From the NCBI RefSeq assembly GCF_963678635.1, contig NC_087063.1, forward strand, positions 11,818,368-11,882,367: DNA of 64,000 bases, given 5' to 3'. Below, piece after piece: positions 15,401 to 24,255 of this stretch. How positions within the stretch are numbered: position 1 is the stretch's first letter; every line of letters starts with the position of its first letter. A program made the translations under genes and the position numbers. The stretch comes from Symsagittifera roscoffensis (lineage: Eukaryota; Xenacoelomorpha; Acoela; Convolutidae). A model generated the notes under the pieces. The model did no database searches, was not told where the DNA came from, and was given only the letters and a program-made list of their open reading frames with translations.

Positions 15401-17498
15401 TCATGCTTATGTAATAAGAAAATCTGGCTTTAATTCTAGAAAAACTTCGAGTCAAAAGGCGGCGTTTTATTTAAAAGGGTTTTGTTTATATTGAACTCAA
15501 ATTAAAACGAAGTCAGTACTCGCAGTCAGTGATAAAAAAAAGTTACAGGCAATCAAGTTCAGAGGATAGTAAAATCAAAAGTTGGGGGATTTAGTCATAT
15601 GGGGTATTTTATCGGGCGGGATCTGGGAATACCTGGATTTTTTTTATCTTTGGGAATATAGCTTATAACCCGAATTATGTCATGCTTATGCATGGTTGGG
15701 GGGTAAGTTCGGATAGAGTCAGTATTTGTTTTGAGCAGGAGGCGCTCAGGCGGAGAAGGACAGGACTGACCTGATGATGTTGATGACAGACCTGGACGCC
15801 TTCTCGCCCCAGATGGCGTCTCTGAGTCAACTGACTAACCAGCAGTCGAGCAAGAGGAAAACCAGCGCCAGTCAAATGAAACGGAAGAGAGCGGAGAGCA
15901 CACGCGACAGACGAAAGTAAGATTGCCGCTTTGTTCAAAATCCATACATAACACTGAGCTTCAGTTATCCATCTTGAAGTACTTCTTGGTGCTCTATAAA
16001 AAGTATGTTAATATTGAAGTTAAAACAATTATTCGAAATCAAACGAAAAATTTGAAACCTGATGAGCTTTTACGGTTGTCAATGCAAATCATTTTTTTGG
16101 TCATTACCATTCAAACTAGTTTATTTGTTACCAAAACATTTTATTTTGTTTCAAGTGACGAATTCTCTGGCTCGATTCTGGACACAGCCTACGCGTCTGA
16201 CAGGGACTCAAAAGAGGTGATCCGTAAGAATAGCAGCAGCATGATGAACACTTCCTCCTCCTCCAAGAGCACCACCCGAGTGGTCAATCGGGAAACTGTC
16301 ATCGACGACTACTACTCGGCATTGCATCAAGTGAGAACACAGATTAAGTCTGCTTAAATAAAATCAGAATTTTTCCAGACATCCTCTAGTCATGTGATGA
16401 AAACACCTGTGTTTATTTATGTACTATTGGACAGTTCGATCATTTTATTTATAGGCGATATCTAAAGCGGCGCTCGGAAAGTGCATCTGGCCTTGCATTC
16501 ATTGGCGTACTATTTTTCATCCAGTGAAACATCTACAGTGCTCATTTAAATTATCCGGACAAAACGAACAAAACTTGAATTTTTCAAACGCGTTTTTCTC
16601 AATTGGGGTTAAGATTAGACAAAAAAATGAAGAGGACAAAAGTTGCTTAGAATTTCACCAGAATTAATATGGTGCCATTTTTTCTCCGAAATTCTCAACA
16701 AAAATTTTACCCCAAAAATGGGTCATTTTGGCTTTTTTCAATTAATCAAGAATTACGCTGAAACTACTTTATTAATTGATATGAAAATTATATCACAGGA
16801 AACCTCTTACGCAGTTCAACAAAATATAAGAAGGGTTAAATCTCCAAAAGTTTGCGCAAATTGTTTTAAAATTTATTTTTAAACAGATTCTGGGTTTTTA
16901 TATAGTAAAATCACATTTATTGACTATCAAGTGAAATTTTTTTCTCTTATACTGGGTTTTGGAGATTTAACCCTTCTTAAACTTTGTTGAGCTGCGTAAG
17001 AGGTTTCCTGTGATATAATTTTCATATCAATTAATAAAGTAGTTTCAGCGTAATTCTTGATTAATTGAAAAAAGCAAAATGACTCATTTTTGGGGGTAAA
17101 ATTTTTTGTTGAGAATTTCGGAGAAAAAATGGCACCATATTAATTCTGGTGAAATTCTAAGCAACTTTTGTCCTCTTCATTTTTTTGTCTACTCTTAACC
17201 CAATTTGAGAAAAACGCGTTTGAAAATTCAAGTTTTGTTCGTTCGTCCGGATAATTTAAATCAGCTCTGTAGTTTTCTCTGCTTTTATTGCATGTTAATC
17301 AGGGTACATATTCGGTGGACAAGTTGGGCATAAATGAAATGTAATTTTGAATTTAAATTGAGAAAGCTCCACCCCCCTCACGAAAATTCTAAAACCGTCC
17401 CTGATGTTTTTCTATGCTTGAATGAATTATTTCAGTTGCAACGGACTAACCGTGAACATCTTTCCTCTTCGCGCGGGAATCTGCGGCGAGCGAACTAG
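370..17498 (+). CDS. SRCIN1/KIAA1217 (sickle tail)-like adaptor gene, 3' part, 16 exons
   Basis: Sixteen exons on the + strand join in phase through GT-AG introns and give 1,048 codons ending in TAG at 17496-17498. The 5' end is upstream of the window. Around residues 130-230 the protein reads VQWGTEVKKLSLP, then LHGLLVSLFP, VVYIKDENTGIFYELEDIT and FLSIRDY. This resembles the conserved N-terminal block of vertebrate SRCIN1 (p140Cap) and KIAA1217 (sickle tail), which carry an AIP3/Bud6-type region. Residues about 480-780 are Leu/Glu/Arg-rich and probably coiled coil, also as in that family. The rest is Gly/Ser/Asn-rich and probably disordered. Known relatives are cytoplasmic scaffolds linking Src signalling, actin and junctions; that role is inferred here from family membership. 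Exons are much more GC-rich than the introns. Introns 1, 2, 8, 9 and 12 show nothing recognisable. The exon chain is near certain; the family call rests on motif recognition, without an alignment. Confidence 0.8.
897..1040 (+). CDS. exon b of the sickle tail-like gene
   Basis: The acceptor is TTTGCAG and the donor TCA|GTAAGG. The exon is 144 bp, phase 0 to 0. It encodes a Gly-rich stretch (GGPAGGGPLGGG) and then RYASESNLLRAPMKP, probably a disordered linker before the conserved block. Confidence 0.78.
1557..1740 (+). CDS. exon c of the sickle tail-like gene
   Basis: The acceptor is ATTTTTCAG and the donor GATG|GTAAGC. The exon is 184 bp and leaves one base for the next codon. It encodes the start of the conserved block, CYVQWGTEVKKLSLPLAHPP, after a Gly-rich linker. 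Confidence 0.85.
2097..2472 (+). repeat. hairpin-ended dispersed repeat, partial copy
   Basis: It begins TGTTCCGACTTTCGTAACGA and runs through the family landmarks: GTTATGGGGGTTTAAAGATT, ATTAACGCGCGA...CGCGCTATTAACGCGT and CACTTTGTACTTAATATGGC. The hairpin end is missing. Confidence 0.75.
5630..5901 (+). repeat. minisatellite, ~28-30 bp unit, abutting a splice acceptor
   Basis: Eight to nine imperfect tandem units contain ACACATATACGCATACGT with alternating TTTACGTAC/TTCACGTAC segments. The array ends within about ten bases of the acceptor of exon d (5911), so that exon lacks a normal polypyrimidine tract and has purine/pyrimidine-alternating DNA in its place. Confidence 0.85.
5911..6097 (+). 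CDS. exon d of the sickle tail-like gene, core of the conserved block
   Basis: The acceptor GTATTCCAG lies directly after a minisatellite, and the donor is ATAAC|GTGAGC. The exon is 187 bp, phase 1 to 2. It encodes ELHGLLVSLFPIAVTEED and VVYIKDENTGIFYELEDIT, the segment most like vertebrate SRCIN1/KIAA1217. Confidence 0.88.
6325..6511 (+). CDS. exon e of the sickle tail-like gene
   Basis: The acceptor is TTGTTGCAG and the donor TATCG|GTAGGC. The exon is 187 bp, phase 2 to 0. It encodes DVKPRCFLSIRDYASAASG, closing the conserved block, and then a Gly/Ser/Pro-rich linker. Confidence 0.85.
6824..7076 (+). CDS. exon f of the sickle tail-like gene
   Basis: The acceptor is TTTTACTTAG and the donor GACAA|GTAGGA. 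The exon is 253 bp, phase 0 to 1. It encodes a low-complexity Gly/Ser/Arg/Gln-rich linker with no recognisable domain. Confidence 0.78.
7195..7375 (+). CDS. exon g of the sickle tail-like gene
   Basis: The acceptor is TCTTTATAG and the donor GACAG|GTAAAG. The exon is 181 bp, phase 1 to 2. It encodes ATPPGPRISQNEDTISPE and YLAKTPPGFLGIDQDD. Two TPPG motifs make this a Pro-rich, acidic linker. Confidence 0.8.
7409..7625 (+). mobile_element. tRNA-derived SINE in intron of the sickle tail-like gene
   Basis: The 5' part looks like a tRNA: an A-box-like TGGCTGAGTGAGG and a B box GCGTTCGAATCCC at the expected spacing. It is followed by a ~120-bp non-tRNA body (GATGACATCCCCCTGACACA, GGTCCTGCATTGAGTAGGG) and a T/A-rich tail. 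It is more GC-rich than the surrounding intron. The family is not identified. Confidence 0.7.
7785..8176 (+). CDS. exon h of the sickle tail-like gene, start of coiled coil
   Basis: The acceptor is AATCCATAG and the donor AAATG|GTTAGT. This is the longest exon (392 bp, phase 2 to 1). It encodes LDHIEGQLGDLTQLVGTLL and ELETLEKLKYLFEQQLQNK, with Leu spacing typical of a coiled coil, then a Ser/Asn-rich tail. Confidence 0.85.
8429..8705 (+). CDS. exon i of the sickle tail-like gene, coiled coil
   Basis: The acceptor is TTTTTACAG and the donor ATAAG|GTCTTT. The exon is 277 bp, phase 1 to 2. It encodes LCALRERTRHLRLELNQLKR and a long Ala/Arg/Glu-rich helix ending LATLDKLESEI. It matches the helical central region expected for the family. 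Confidence 0.85.
8895..9064 (+). CDS. exon j of the sickle tail-like gene, coiled coil
   Basis: The acceptor is TTTCTTAAG and the donor CAAAG|GTCAGT. The exon is 170 bp, phase 2 to 1. It encodes MELMLEKMRSDADHYSKFPP and IWDRRVEQLTHSVQDTGIL, continuing the helical region. Confidence 0.82.
9065..9878 (+). other. intron between exons j and k
   Basis: It contains a small inverted repeat (9148-9280) with ~35-bp arms around CAATTTGGAAGCC, and a segment (about 9468-9610) resembling intron sequence at 14812-14910. Nothing coding is seen. Confidence 0.5.
9879..10120 (+). CDS. exon k of the sickle tail-like gene, coiled coil
   Basis: The acceptor is CTGTTTTAG and the donor CAGAG|GTAAAA. The exon is 242 bp, phase 1 to 0. 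It encodes LLEFETQMGDLVRLGG and IERIRLLNSRLSQLKTLEME, the last clear helical segment. Confidence 0.83.
10121..11569 (+). repeat. intron with a diverged ~240-bp direct duplication
   Basis: Positions 10335-10580 and 10876-11120 share ATCAGGTACCACAAATAATC, a GTGTCGAGAAAAA segment and a similar order of motifs. They look like an old duplication or two copies of one repeat. A GGTCGGAACATTCTGTGC segment near 11440 also occurs near position 40. No exon is apparent. Confidence 0.55.
11570..11784 (+). CDS. exon l of the sickle tail-like gene
   Basis: The acceptor is TATTTCCAG and the donor AACAA|GTGAGT. The exon is 215 bp, phase 0 to 2. It encodes a Ser/Thr/Gly-rich segment (SESERLNIIGMGGADSRSSS), probably disordered. 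Confidence 0.78.
12207..12379 (+). CDS. exon m of the sickle tail-like gene
   Basis: The acceptor is TTTGTACAG and the donor ATCAG|GTACGG. The exon is 173 bp, phase 2 to 1. It encodes RSLSRSYGSLNNSNMYATN and then an Asn/Ser/Thr-rich run. Confidence 0.77.
13006..13508 (-). repeat. hairpin-ended dispersed repeat, near full length
   Basis: In + coordinates it starts CAAGACTGCTCGTATCAGGG and ends CGAAAGTCGGAACAAC. It carries the landmarks GCGTTAATAGCGCGAAAT and CCCCCGTAACTTTACGAAAA. It sits in an intron of the host gene. Confidence 0.75.
13594..13880 (-). repeat. hairpin-ended dispersed repeat, truncated copy
   Basis: It starts inside the element at TTTCTAAGACGGATTAAATC and ends GAAAGTCGGAACA. 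It lies 85 bases after another copy in the same orientation and shares its middle third closely, so the pair may come from a local duplication. Confidence 0.7.
14356..14468. repeat. inverted repeat, ~50-bp arms
   Basis: GTTAGAACATAGTTGAA on the left pairs with TTCAACTATGTTCTAAC on the right, and the Gly/Cys-rich inner segments (AAAGAGCC / GGCTCTTTT) also pair. The centre is GC-rich, unlike the surrounding intron. It is probably a small foldback element. Confidence 0.65.
15739..15916 (+). CDS. exon n of the sickle tail-like gene
   Basis: The acceptor is TTTTGAGCAG and the donor CGAAA|GTAAGA. The exon is 178 bp, phase 1 to 2. It encodes DRTDLMMLMTDLDAFSPQM and a basic end (KRKRAESTRDRRK) that could be a nuclear-localisation or acidic-partner patch. 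Confidence 0.8.
16156..16330 (+). CDS. exon o of the sickle tail-like gene
   Basis: The acceptor is TGTTTCAAG and the donor CATCAA|GTGAGA. The exon is 175 bp, phase 2 to 0. It encodes DEFSGSILDTAYASDRDSKE, a Ser-rich run and ETVIDDYYSALHQ. Confidence 0.8.
16536..17269. mobile_element. 734-bp foldback Tc1/mariner-type non-autonomous element
   Basis: The two ~315-bp arms (16536-16852 and 16955-17269) are near-perfect inverted repeats. The ends are CAGTGCTCATTTAAATTATC and its counterpart GATAATTTAAATCAGCTCTG, each next to TA, the Tc1/mariner target. The ~100-bp centre has no transposase frame. It lies in the last intron of the sickle tail-like gene and would form a long RNA hairpin in the pre-mRNA. 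Confidence 0.8.
17436..17498 (+). CDS. terminal coding exon p of the sickle tail-like gene
   Basis: The acceptor is TTATTTCAG. Phase 0 entry gives 20 residues, LQRTNREHLSSSRGNLRRAN, and a TAG stop at 17496-17498. The 3' UTR follows. The exon is placed by phase and splice signals, and no other frame is open into it without an earlier stop. Confidence 0.65.
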   Translation: MQRTNREHLSSSRGNLRRAN

Positions 17499-17866
17499 AC
17501 GACTCCAACCAGAGATGTCGCACGGACTTGTTAGTTGGCAGTTCGAAACCTCTAGTCGGCGGCAGCCTCTCTAGCTTACTTCGGTCGGGGTCCCCCCACC
17601 GCAGGGCCGCCATTGAGTCCCGGTAGCACTGCACCAGTTCGGCCGACAAAGCGAAACAAGTCACGACTTACACTTACTACACGATCACAAAGATGGCCAG
17701 AGAAAAGACCATTTATGGAGGGAAAACAGCAGAAAGTTGTCACGCCTGAAGAGCAAAATGTCTGAAAACTTTTGAATTGCAGCAGTCCTGGCGTGCTCGT
17801 TAAAAAAATCTGATTAAAACAAATTAATATTTGAAGTATGAAAATATGTGCCGGCAATTTTCTCCG

Positions 17867-17872
17867 AATAAA
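17867..17872 (+). terminator. candidate polyadenylation signal AATAAA
   Basis: This is an AATAAA hexamer about 370 bases after the stop of the sickle tail-like gene. It would define a 3' UTR of roughly 390 bases. In AT-rich DNA such hexamers are common, so this is only the best-placed candidate. Confidence 0.4.
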
Positions 17873-18889
17873 TCAAAGTTTTTGATTAAGTGCTAATGAA
17901 CGAAATCAATACCTTTTTTGTTTAGTTCGTTATTTCATTTTAAAAAGCTTTGAATGTTGGTGAAAAATAATTATATTAAAAGCGCCAATTATGTTTTGAC
18001 AGTTAAGTTTTTCCGCGGTTTTAATAAACTATGGGAACTCAAGATACTCTCGCCCATACATAAATGGGGTGAAAGTTTGCTTTTCAAATGATTTCAACAA
18101 TTCTTTGCAAAACTTTAATGAGCTTTATAGTTTAGTTTGCTCTAAAAAATTGAGAGATTGAACAAATATTTGTTTTTTTTTCAGCACAATTTAACAATCG
18201 CCTTCTCCCCCTGTGGTTTTTACTAAAAAGTTGCCTCCCCTAAAAGGTAAAGATAGTAAATTAGCACTAGAGCGTTCTATTTATTATTCGAATCTTGCTG
18301 CATTCGGATTGAAAGGGTTAATAATTAAGCAGATTCATTAGCACTTCCAACTTTTTGTTGGCAATGTTTCATTTATTGATTTATTATCACTAATGCAAAG
18401 CCTGCGTACTGAAAAATAGCAACTTTGACCCTTTTTAAATCAAAATACGTTGACTAACATAATTGGTGTTTAATTTTGTAAATTTGTACGATTAGCCAGC
18501 CTTGATTTTTATAATATTATGCAACTGCTTCAAATCCGATCTAAGATTGGTTCATATTTAGCATGCTATTGAGTTTCAAACAATTTTAAAGTTTTTATTA
18601 TTTGCTTTTTTGCTATGATCTTAGCTTAATGGGCTATTTGAAATCAAACATTTTTGCTTTCTTTGCCGTTCGACCTAATATTGGGGTTTCTGCATTTCGC
18701 TGAGGATCTATGTAAGGCTGTGCAGCCTGTCTAAGCATAGTGTGTTTGTCTTATTTTCCCACATTCCAGGCAGTTATTTTGCTGAGTGAAGCTCCTTTTT
18801 TGCGACTCAAGGTCTTTTTTACGTCTAAAATTTTTACGTGGTACCACTATTGCAGCCGAAATTAGTCAAACTGAAGCAGACCGGAAGCT

Positions 18890-19000
18890 GGAGGTCAATT
18901 GAGAGCTCATGTTCGCTCACCATCATTGTCATTGAAGTAGATCGAACACTTGATCTGACGTTCTGAAAGTCAACGCCTTACCACTATGCTAAGTGCCTTC
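18890..19000 (-). mobile_element. possible tRNA-derived SINE head
   Basis: Read on the - strand, CTTAGCATAGTGGTAAGGCG resembles an A box and GTGTTCGATCTAC a B box, at about tRNA spacing. The tail is not recognisable, so this is a tentative call. Confidence 0.35.
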
Positions 19001-19079
19001 AATTCGAAATTTTATTCGGCTTTATTGCTTTTTTATTCGGTTTTGTTGCCATAATCGACTGCAAAATGGACACTTTTAA

Positions 19080-19440
19080 GTTGTACTCCGTAAGCGAATT
19101 ATGTAGAGAAAAATGAATGAATAAAAAAATTCGTCTTCGTATTTGTCTGATTTAGAGCAAGTTTGGATGAACTGTAGAAAAATTTTGTTCTGTAATCGTG
19201 TTATGTAGAGCAAAGAGGACGGGACGGGTTGAAAGTTTTCACTCTGTAAATGACTGATGAAAAGGGATGAATTGAAAAAAGCTTTGTTTCTCGTAATCGA
19301 CTTATATGGAGCAAATATGAATGAATTGAACGACGATTTTACTTCGTAAACGAGTTAGGAAGAGCCAAGAAGAGCGAATTAAAAAAAATCTTTTTTTTTG
19401 GTAATTGACATTAAATCATTTGACCAAAACGTTTGTACGT
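19080..19440. repeat. degenerate tandem repeat, ~60-bp unit
   Basis: Five or six units carry variants of GTAATCGTGTTATGTAGAGC followed by AT-rich DNA and GAATGAATT. Related single units occur near 12895 and 13905, so the unit is dispersed as well as tandem. Confidence 0.6.
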
Positions 19441-20328
19441 TAGCTACGCTTGAACTTCTTTATGTTTTCTGTAAATCTAAAATCAAATTATGTAAAAACG
19501 AAAATAGTGGCAGTTGGGTTACGCGCTGCTTTAATATCAATGTTCGGGTTCCAAAAATTGGAAACAGGCAGTCACGATACTCATATTTTAGGCCGAATTT
19601 TCCTAAAGTATTATTTCAGACTTCACTATTGAAATTTTTGGGTCGTTGAAAATTTTTTTGAGTAGTTGGTCATTTACTAACCGTGCTGTGCTCACACATC
19701 GCCTTGCTACAAATGCACAAAATTTATATTTCAAAATTTTAAAGATAATGTCAAAATGTTTCTCCACAAATTAAAAAATGAGCAAGGTTGCTTAGTATGT
19801 GAAAGGTTTTTAAGATTTTTAGAATATGCTAAGGTGAAGATTTTCAAAAAATATAGTTAACTTTAATACAATTGCTTTGTACGTGTGGAAATTGGTTTCC
19901 ATAAGAAATGAAATTTTGTAAAGTTTTCTAAAACTGGAATTTGTTAAGATTTGACAAGAGATCGGAAAAATCTGCAAACTGACGACAAAAATTTGAAGTA
20001 GGGAACTTCACCGCCCCATACTATCAAAACATTTTCAAGGTCATATTAAAAATAATGAAATACCAGTGTTTTGTTCCGACTTTTGAAGAAAGTGACAAAA
20101 AAAATGAAGAAAATGCTCTTTGATTTTGTTTTTTAACCAGCTTATTTTATAGGATTTTATTATACAATCCGAAAATATTAGTAGCCAGGTTGCCAAGATT
20201 TGAAAAAATAGAATTCACCTGTAAATTTGTGTTTTTTTTTCGAAAGGTTATAGTAGTTTGAACTTGGTGTTACTTTGACGACTAAAATTCAAAATGGGAA
20301 CATAAACGTGCAATAAACAATTCCTATT

Positions 20329-20750
20329 CATTAGCGCATTTAGGTGGAGGGTGCGGAGGCCCCCCTTAACCTCAGGGATTCGACCCCCTGCCGACCCAAA
20401 GGGTCCCCCTTTTGTACAATTTTGAGATATCCAATTTTAGATGACTGACCTTTAAATTTTTCTGAAGGCGACTTTGGCGCCAATATGTACTAATTTTGAT
20501 GGGGAGCGCGTGCCGAAAAAACGCGATTTTTTGGTCGAAATTTTCCAAAAAGTGCATATAAACGCCTTTTTTGCCTGCGTTTTGAAAACTTTGCCTGCGG
20601 CGCAGAAAATTTGGTCAATCTAGGGTCTTTATAGTGATTTGGGAGAGCTCAGAAAATCAATTGGTCGACTTGAAAACAATGGTCGGGAAAAAATTCAAAT
20701 TTTTTTTGAAAATCCGCCCTCTCCTTGAGAAATTCCTAGATCTGCGCCTG
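20329..20750. mobile_element. hAT-like MITE, diverged copy
   Basis: It is related to the element at 27796-28230 in opposite orientation. It shares GGGGAGCGCG, GCGCCAATATGTACTAATTT and TTTGCCTGCGGCGCAGAAAA. The terminal repeats are degenerate (TTAGCGCATTTAGG / CCTAGATCTGCGCCTG), with 6 of 8 matching flanking bases (TTCCTATT / TTCCCCTT). Confidence 0.65.
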
Positions 20751-20756
20751 TTCCCC

Positions 20757-21195
20757 TTAAAATGTAGGCAGCAGACTATCTGATCTTAAAATTTGTTAAG
20801 AATAAAATGTTACCATAAGCAAAGTATATCACTTTGTTTATTACATTGCATCTAGCGGTTTAAAAGTACGATAAAACTATCTTTAAATACTGAAACTTCT
20901 CCCATCAAGGCGCAGCACTGATTGTTTTGACTGTGCTTTTTCATCTATCAACCATTTTTTAGCTAAATAAACATTTTAGTTGTTTTCAGTCAAAAAAAAC
21001 TTTGATCGACGAAAGGATAGTCAGAACAATCAGTGCTGCGCCTTGATGGGAGCAGTTTCAGTATTTAAAGATAGTTTTATCGTACTTTTATCCCGCAACA
21101 TGCAATGTACAAAACAAAGTGATATACTTTGCTTATGGTAACATATTATTTTAACAAATTTTGAGATCATATAGTCTGCCGCGTACATTTTAATA
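20757..21195. mobile_element. foldback element, ~180-bp arms
   Basis: TTAAAATGTAGGCAGCAGAC on the left mirrors GTCTGCCGCGTACATTTTAA on the right. The arms also share TACCATAAGCAAAGTATATC and CATCAAGGCGCAGCACTGAT in inverted form. The centre is a short AT-rich loop. No coding capacity is seen. Confidence 0.75.
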
Positions 21196-22019
21196 GGATT
21201 GATAGGAAAGCAGCCTACATTTTAATAGGAAGCAATTTTGTTATTAAAAAATTTTTTTGGCTTAGTTTTTTCAAACGTGCACCCTTTGAACAGGTTTTTT
21301 GAGTTAGATTACCATCAACTACGAATTTCGGTAAACAAAGCCTTTCGTGCAGACTCTCGGCGCATAGAAGCAAAGCTGAGCAAGTAATCGCTAACTGCCT
21401 GTAGCTTGCGGAATTAAGTTTTGAGATAACCGTTTCATGTAAAAGGATGTTGCGGTTTAACAGTTGGTTTTTGATTGCTATGCCCTAAGTTTAAGTGCAA
21501 TAATTTATACCGCAGACTTAGAAGATTTCATCCTGGACACATGAAAAACTATACACATGAAAAATCACCGTTGTGCTTTTGATTAGTGGTGGCTAAACTT
21601 TCTTTTGATAACTGAATCTTCTTCGGCGAAGAAATGTATTTTATTTTACAGTTGCTAGTTCATAGGGCTTAAAATATATATTTTAAGAGAAGAAAACCAA
21701 AAAAATGGCAAACATTTCTGTTATATCAACCCAATAACGTCCACGTTGCATTTAAAATTCAAATGAAGGAATTGACAGTAAAGGAATTTAGACACCACCA
21801 CAATTAGCTATTACAGTATTTACCTAGGTACCGTTTTCGAAAACAGAATTGACGGTAAAATAGGTTTATCTGTTAGATCGCAAAATTACTAATATAATGC
21901 TTAAAAAGGTTGATTGTTGTGTTGTGATTGACGTATTTTCTCGCTTTGAGCTACAATTAAAGTGAATGAAAAAAAAAACAATTCATGTGTACTTAGTGTA
22001 CGAACTTAGTGGAGTGCAG

Positions 22020-22222
22020 CCAGTATTTAGACAGCCGCGTATTCATACTGGTCAGTATTTAGACAAATACTGTATGAACCAATCAGAATCGAGAAAAAAC
22101 ATAAATAATCCAAAATAAAAAATAATTATTTATTAATTTCTTCTTTGTCTCGATTCTGATTGGTTGAAACAGTATTTGTCTAAATACTGACCAGTATGAA
22201 TACGCGGCTGTATAAATACTGA
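22020..22222. mobile_element. ~200-bp foldback MITE
   Basis: The 75-bp arms are close inverted repeats: CAGTATTTAGACAGCCGCGT on the left, ACGCGGCTGTATAAATACTG on the right. The centre is AT-rich. Flanking copies of GAACTTAGTG suggest insertion into, or expansion of, another repeat. Confidence 0.7.
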
Positions 22223-22287
22223 CATGTAACCGAACTTAGTGTACGAGTATTTAGTGTACGACAATATGAGGCACGATTATAAAAATG

Positions 22288-22512
22288 GGATCATGTTAAT
22301 TATTCCCCCCCTATGGTACCTTGAAAAGAATCCCCCCCTATAAAAACACATTTCATTCATGCTCAGCTGGATTGGTTTTGTATTTCTCTGAAATGTGTTC
22401 TGTCGCATTCCTATTGGTTGACGTTATTTCAATAAATTTCATCCAAACCTTGTTAATTATTCCCCCCCTCCCCTATTGAAATAAGGGGGGGGGGGGATAG
22501 TTAGCATGATCC
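22288..22512. mobile_element. 225-bp TIR element with perfect 8-bp target duplication
   Basis: The ends are GGATCATGTTAATTATTCCC and the matching inverted GATAGTTAGCATGATCC. TAAAAATG flanks both sides exactly (22280-22287 and 22513-22520). The 8-bp duplication fits the hAT superfamily, though the terminal sequence is unlike the other hAT-like MITE here. Runs of C at one end and G at the other make a strong hairpin. Confidence 0.8.
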
Positions 22513-22520
22513 TAAAAATG

Positions 22521-23940
22521 CTGTGTTCATTTTGTGTAATTGATCGTTTTGTGATATCACTGATTTTTTTATTGCTGAAACAAATCGCTCTACAAATCTT
22601 ATGGTGGCCAGTCATTGAGCAGAATACTACTCAAAAGTACAAGAAATCGTTCATTTTCTTAATATTCTGATTTTACATCAGCACCTTTTAGAAGTGTAAA
22701 TTGGCTTCTGCGTTTGAATTTAGCATTATTTCCGTTTTTGTTTATCTGCTAATTATCATTTAAAGGATCTTTCTCTGTGTTTTACTTTTATGAAAATGAA
22801 TTAATTTTCCACGAACCATTACATTTTTAAATTTTTTATGCGCTATATGACTAACAAAACTTTTGACCAATTTTTTCATTTTTATATTAAAATCTCTCCA
22901 TCCTTGAGGCAATTTTCCAACCACCTAGAAAATGTATCAAAGGACTCCGAAACTTTTGTGGTTTCTCTGTAAAGTGACATTTTAAAACTGTAAAATCTAT
23001 CTATAAATTCAACTGAAAATAATTGTTCTTTTTATTGAGATCAAGCGAACTGTTTATTTTTCAGTTTTGTTTATTTTTTGCAATTTTGAACGATGAAGAA
23101 AAATGAGAGAAACTGTGTTTCAATGAATGCGTTTCTTATTGCTTTTTCCACCATATTATTCGAAAAACGTTAGAAAAAACTTAGCAAGAGATTTGAAGAT
23201 ACATTTTGTCTTTGTGTTCAAACTTCGGTATATTTGATTGCTCTTTTATGCTTACAAAAATTTAATTGAGACTATAAACGTTGTTGTTACCCTCAACACA
23301 AAAAAATTCGGGCGCTACAAATGTTAAATTATAAATTGAATGAAAATTTAAACTGTGTTAACATCCTCCTCTCCCCCCTCCCCCAAAAAAAGCAGTTCAG
23401 GGGGAGGATATTAACTTGGTTCTGAACTCAAATTTTCAGCCAATCACTAGAACTTTTACATGAAACCTTTAGCAAATTTGAGTGAAAATGAAGGCTGGGG
23501 CGAAGGATCTTAACTTGGTTATTTCCATCTCACTTTTTTGGCAGCTTCCAATGCTACGCTTTCGTTGCATGGAATAAGATGCTTCGCCTCCGTGTTATTA
23601 ATGTTATTTAAATGGTTTAGTAGATAATTAATATTATTTAAATGTCTTATTATTTAGGTTGCGCTTCCGAGCGCTTTTAAGATTTTATCAATATTGTAAA
23701 TGTTTTCTGATGTTTCGCTTGTTTCCAGGTTTTTAGTGTATGTTTTTGTGTTTTCAGGGTCTCTCTTGCTTGCTCACTTGTAGCTAACATGGGAGGAAAA
23801 TATTTCGTCTTTGCACACAAAAAATTCTGTACCTTCCTGTTGGCTACCTCCTTATGTGAGACCAATTATTTAGCTTTCAACCAGATTTGTAGACATTTGC
23901 CGATTTTAAATTTTGTATGACAAACTTCTAGTCATACAAA
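22521..23940. other. intergenic DNA, no gene seen
   Basis: This is AT-rich DNA. Near 23365-23520 there is a C-rich then G-rich stretch (CCTCCTCTCCCCCCTCCCCC, GGGGGAGGATATTAACTTGG) resembling a decayed relative of the GGATCATG element. I find no coding region. Confidence 0.45.
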
Positions 23941-23964
23941 TTTCATATATGGGAAAATGCTAAA

Positions 23965-24255
23965 CTTATTTTCTGAGCTCTCCTAAAATCATTATAAAGA
24001 CCCCATTTTGACAAAAAATTTTGCGCCGCAGGCAAAATTTTGAAAAAAAACTGGCCGAAAAGGGCGTTTTTGACCAGAAAATTGCGGTTTTTCGGCGTGC
24101 GCCTCCCCCTCAAAATGAGTATAAATTTCGCCGAATGCGTCTTAAGAAAAATTTTAGGGTCCTTCTCCAAAAATTGATATATCAAATATCAAAATAGGAC
24201 CCTTTGGGTCGGCAGGGGGTCAAATTCCTGCGGCGGCGGGGGGGGGGGGGAATAG
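23965..24255. mobile_element. hAT-like MITE fragment
   Basis: It shares GAGCTCTCC, TTTGCGCCGCAGGCAAAATT, GTGCGCCTCCCCCTCAAAAT and GGGTCGGCAGGGGGTC with the full element at 27796-28230. The terminal repeat next to the G run is lost. Confidence 0.6.

Larger units (their letters stand above)
12380..15738 (+). other. 3.4-kb intron rich in repeats
   Basis: It holds two reverse-orientation copies of the hairpin-ended repeat (13006-13508 and 13594-13880), an inverted repeat at 14356-14468, and a segment (14812-14910) shared with an earlier intron. I see no exon. Confidence 0.55.
17873..20328. other. intergenic DNA, no gene seen
   Basis: This is AT-rich DNA downstream of the sickle tail-like gene. 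It contains a possible SINE head on the - strand near 18890-19000 and degenerate ~60-bp tandem repeats at 19080-19440. There is no convincing coding frame or splice-bounded exon. Confidence 0.5.

Noticed and set aside
17446-17857. - strand frames across the last exon and 3' UTR
   Set aside because: No splice context or recognisable motif; explained by the GC-richer exon on the + strand.
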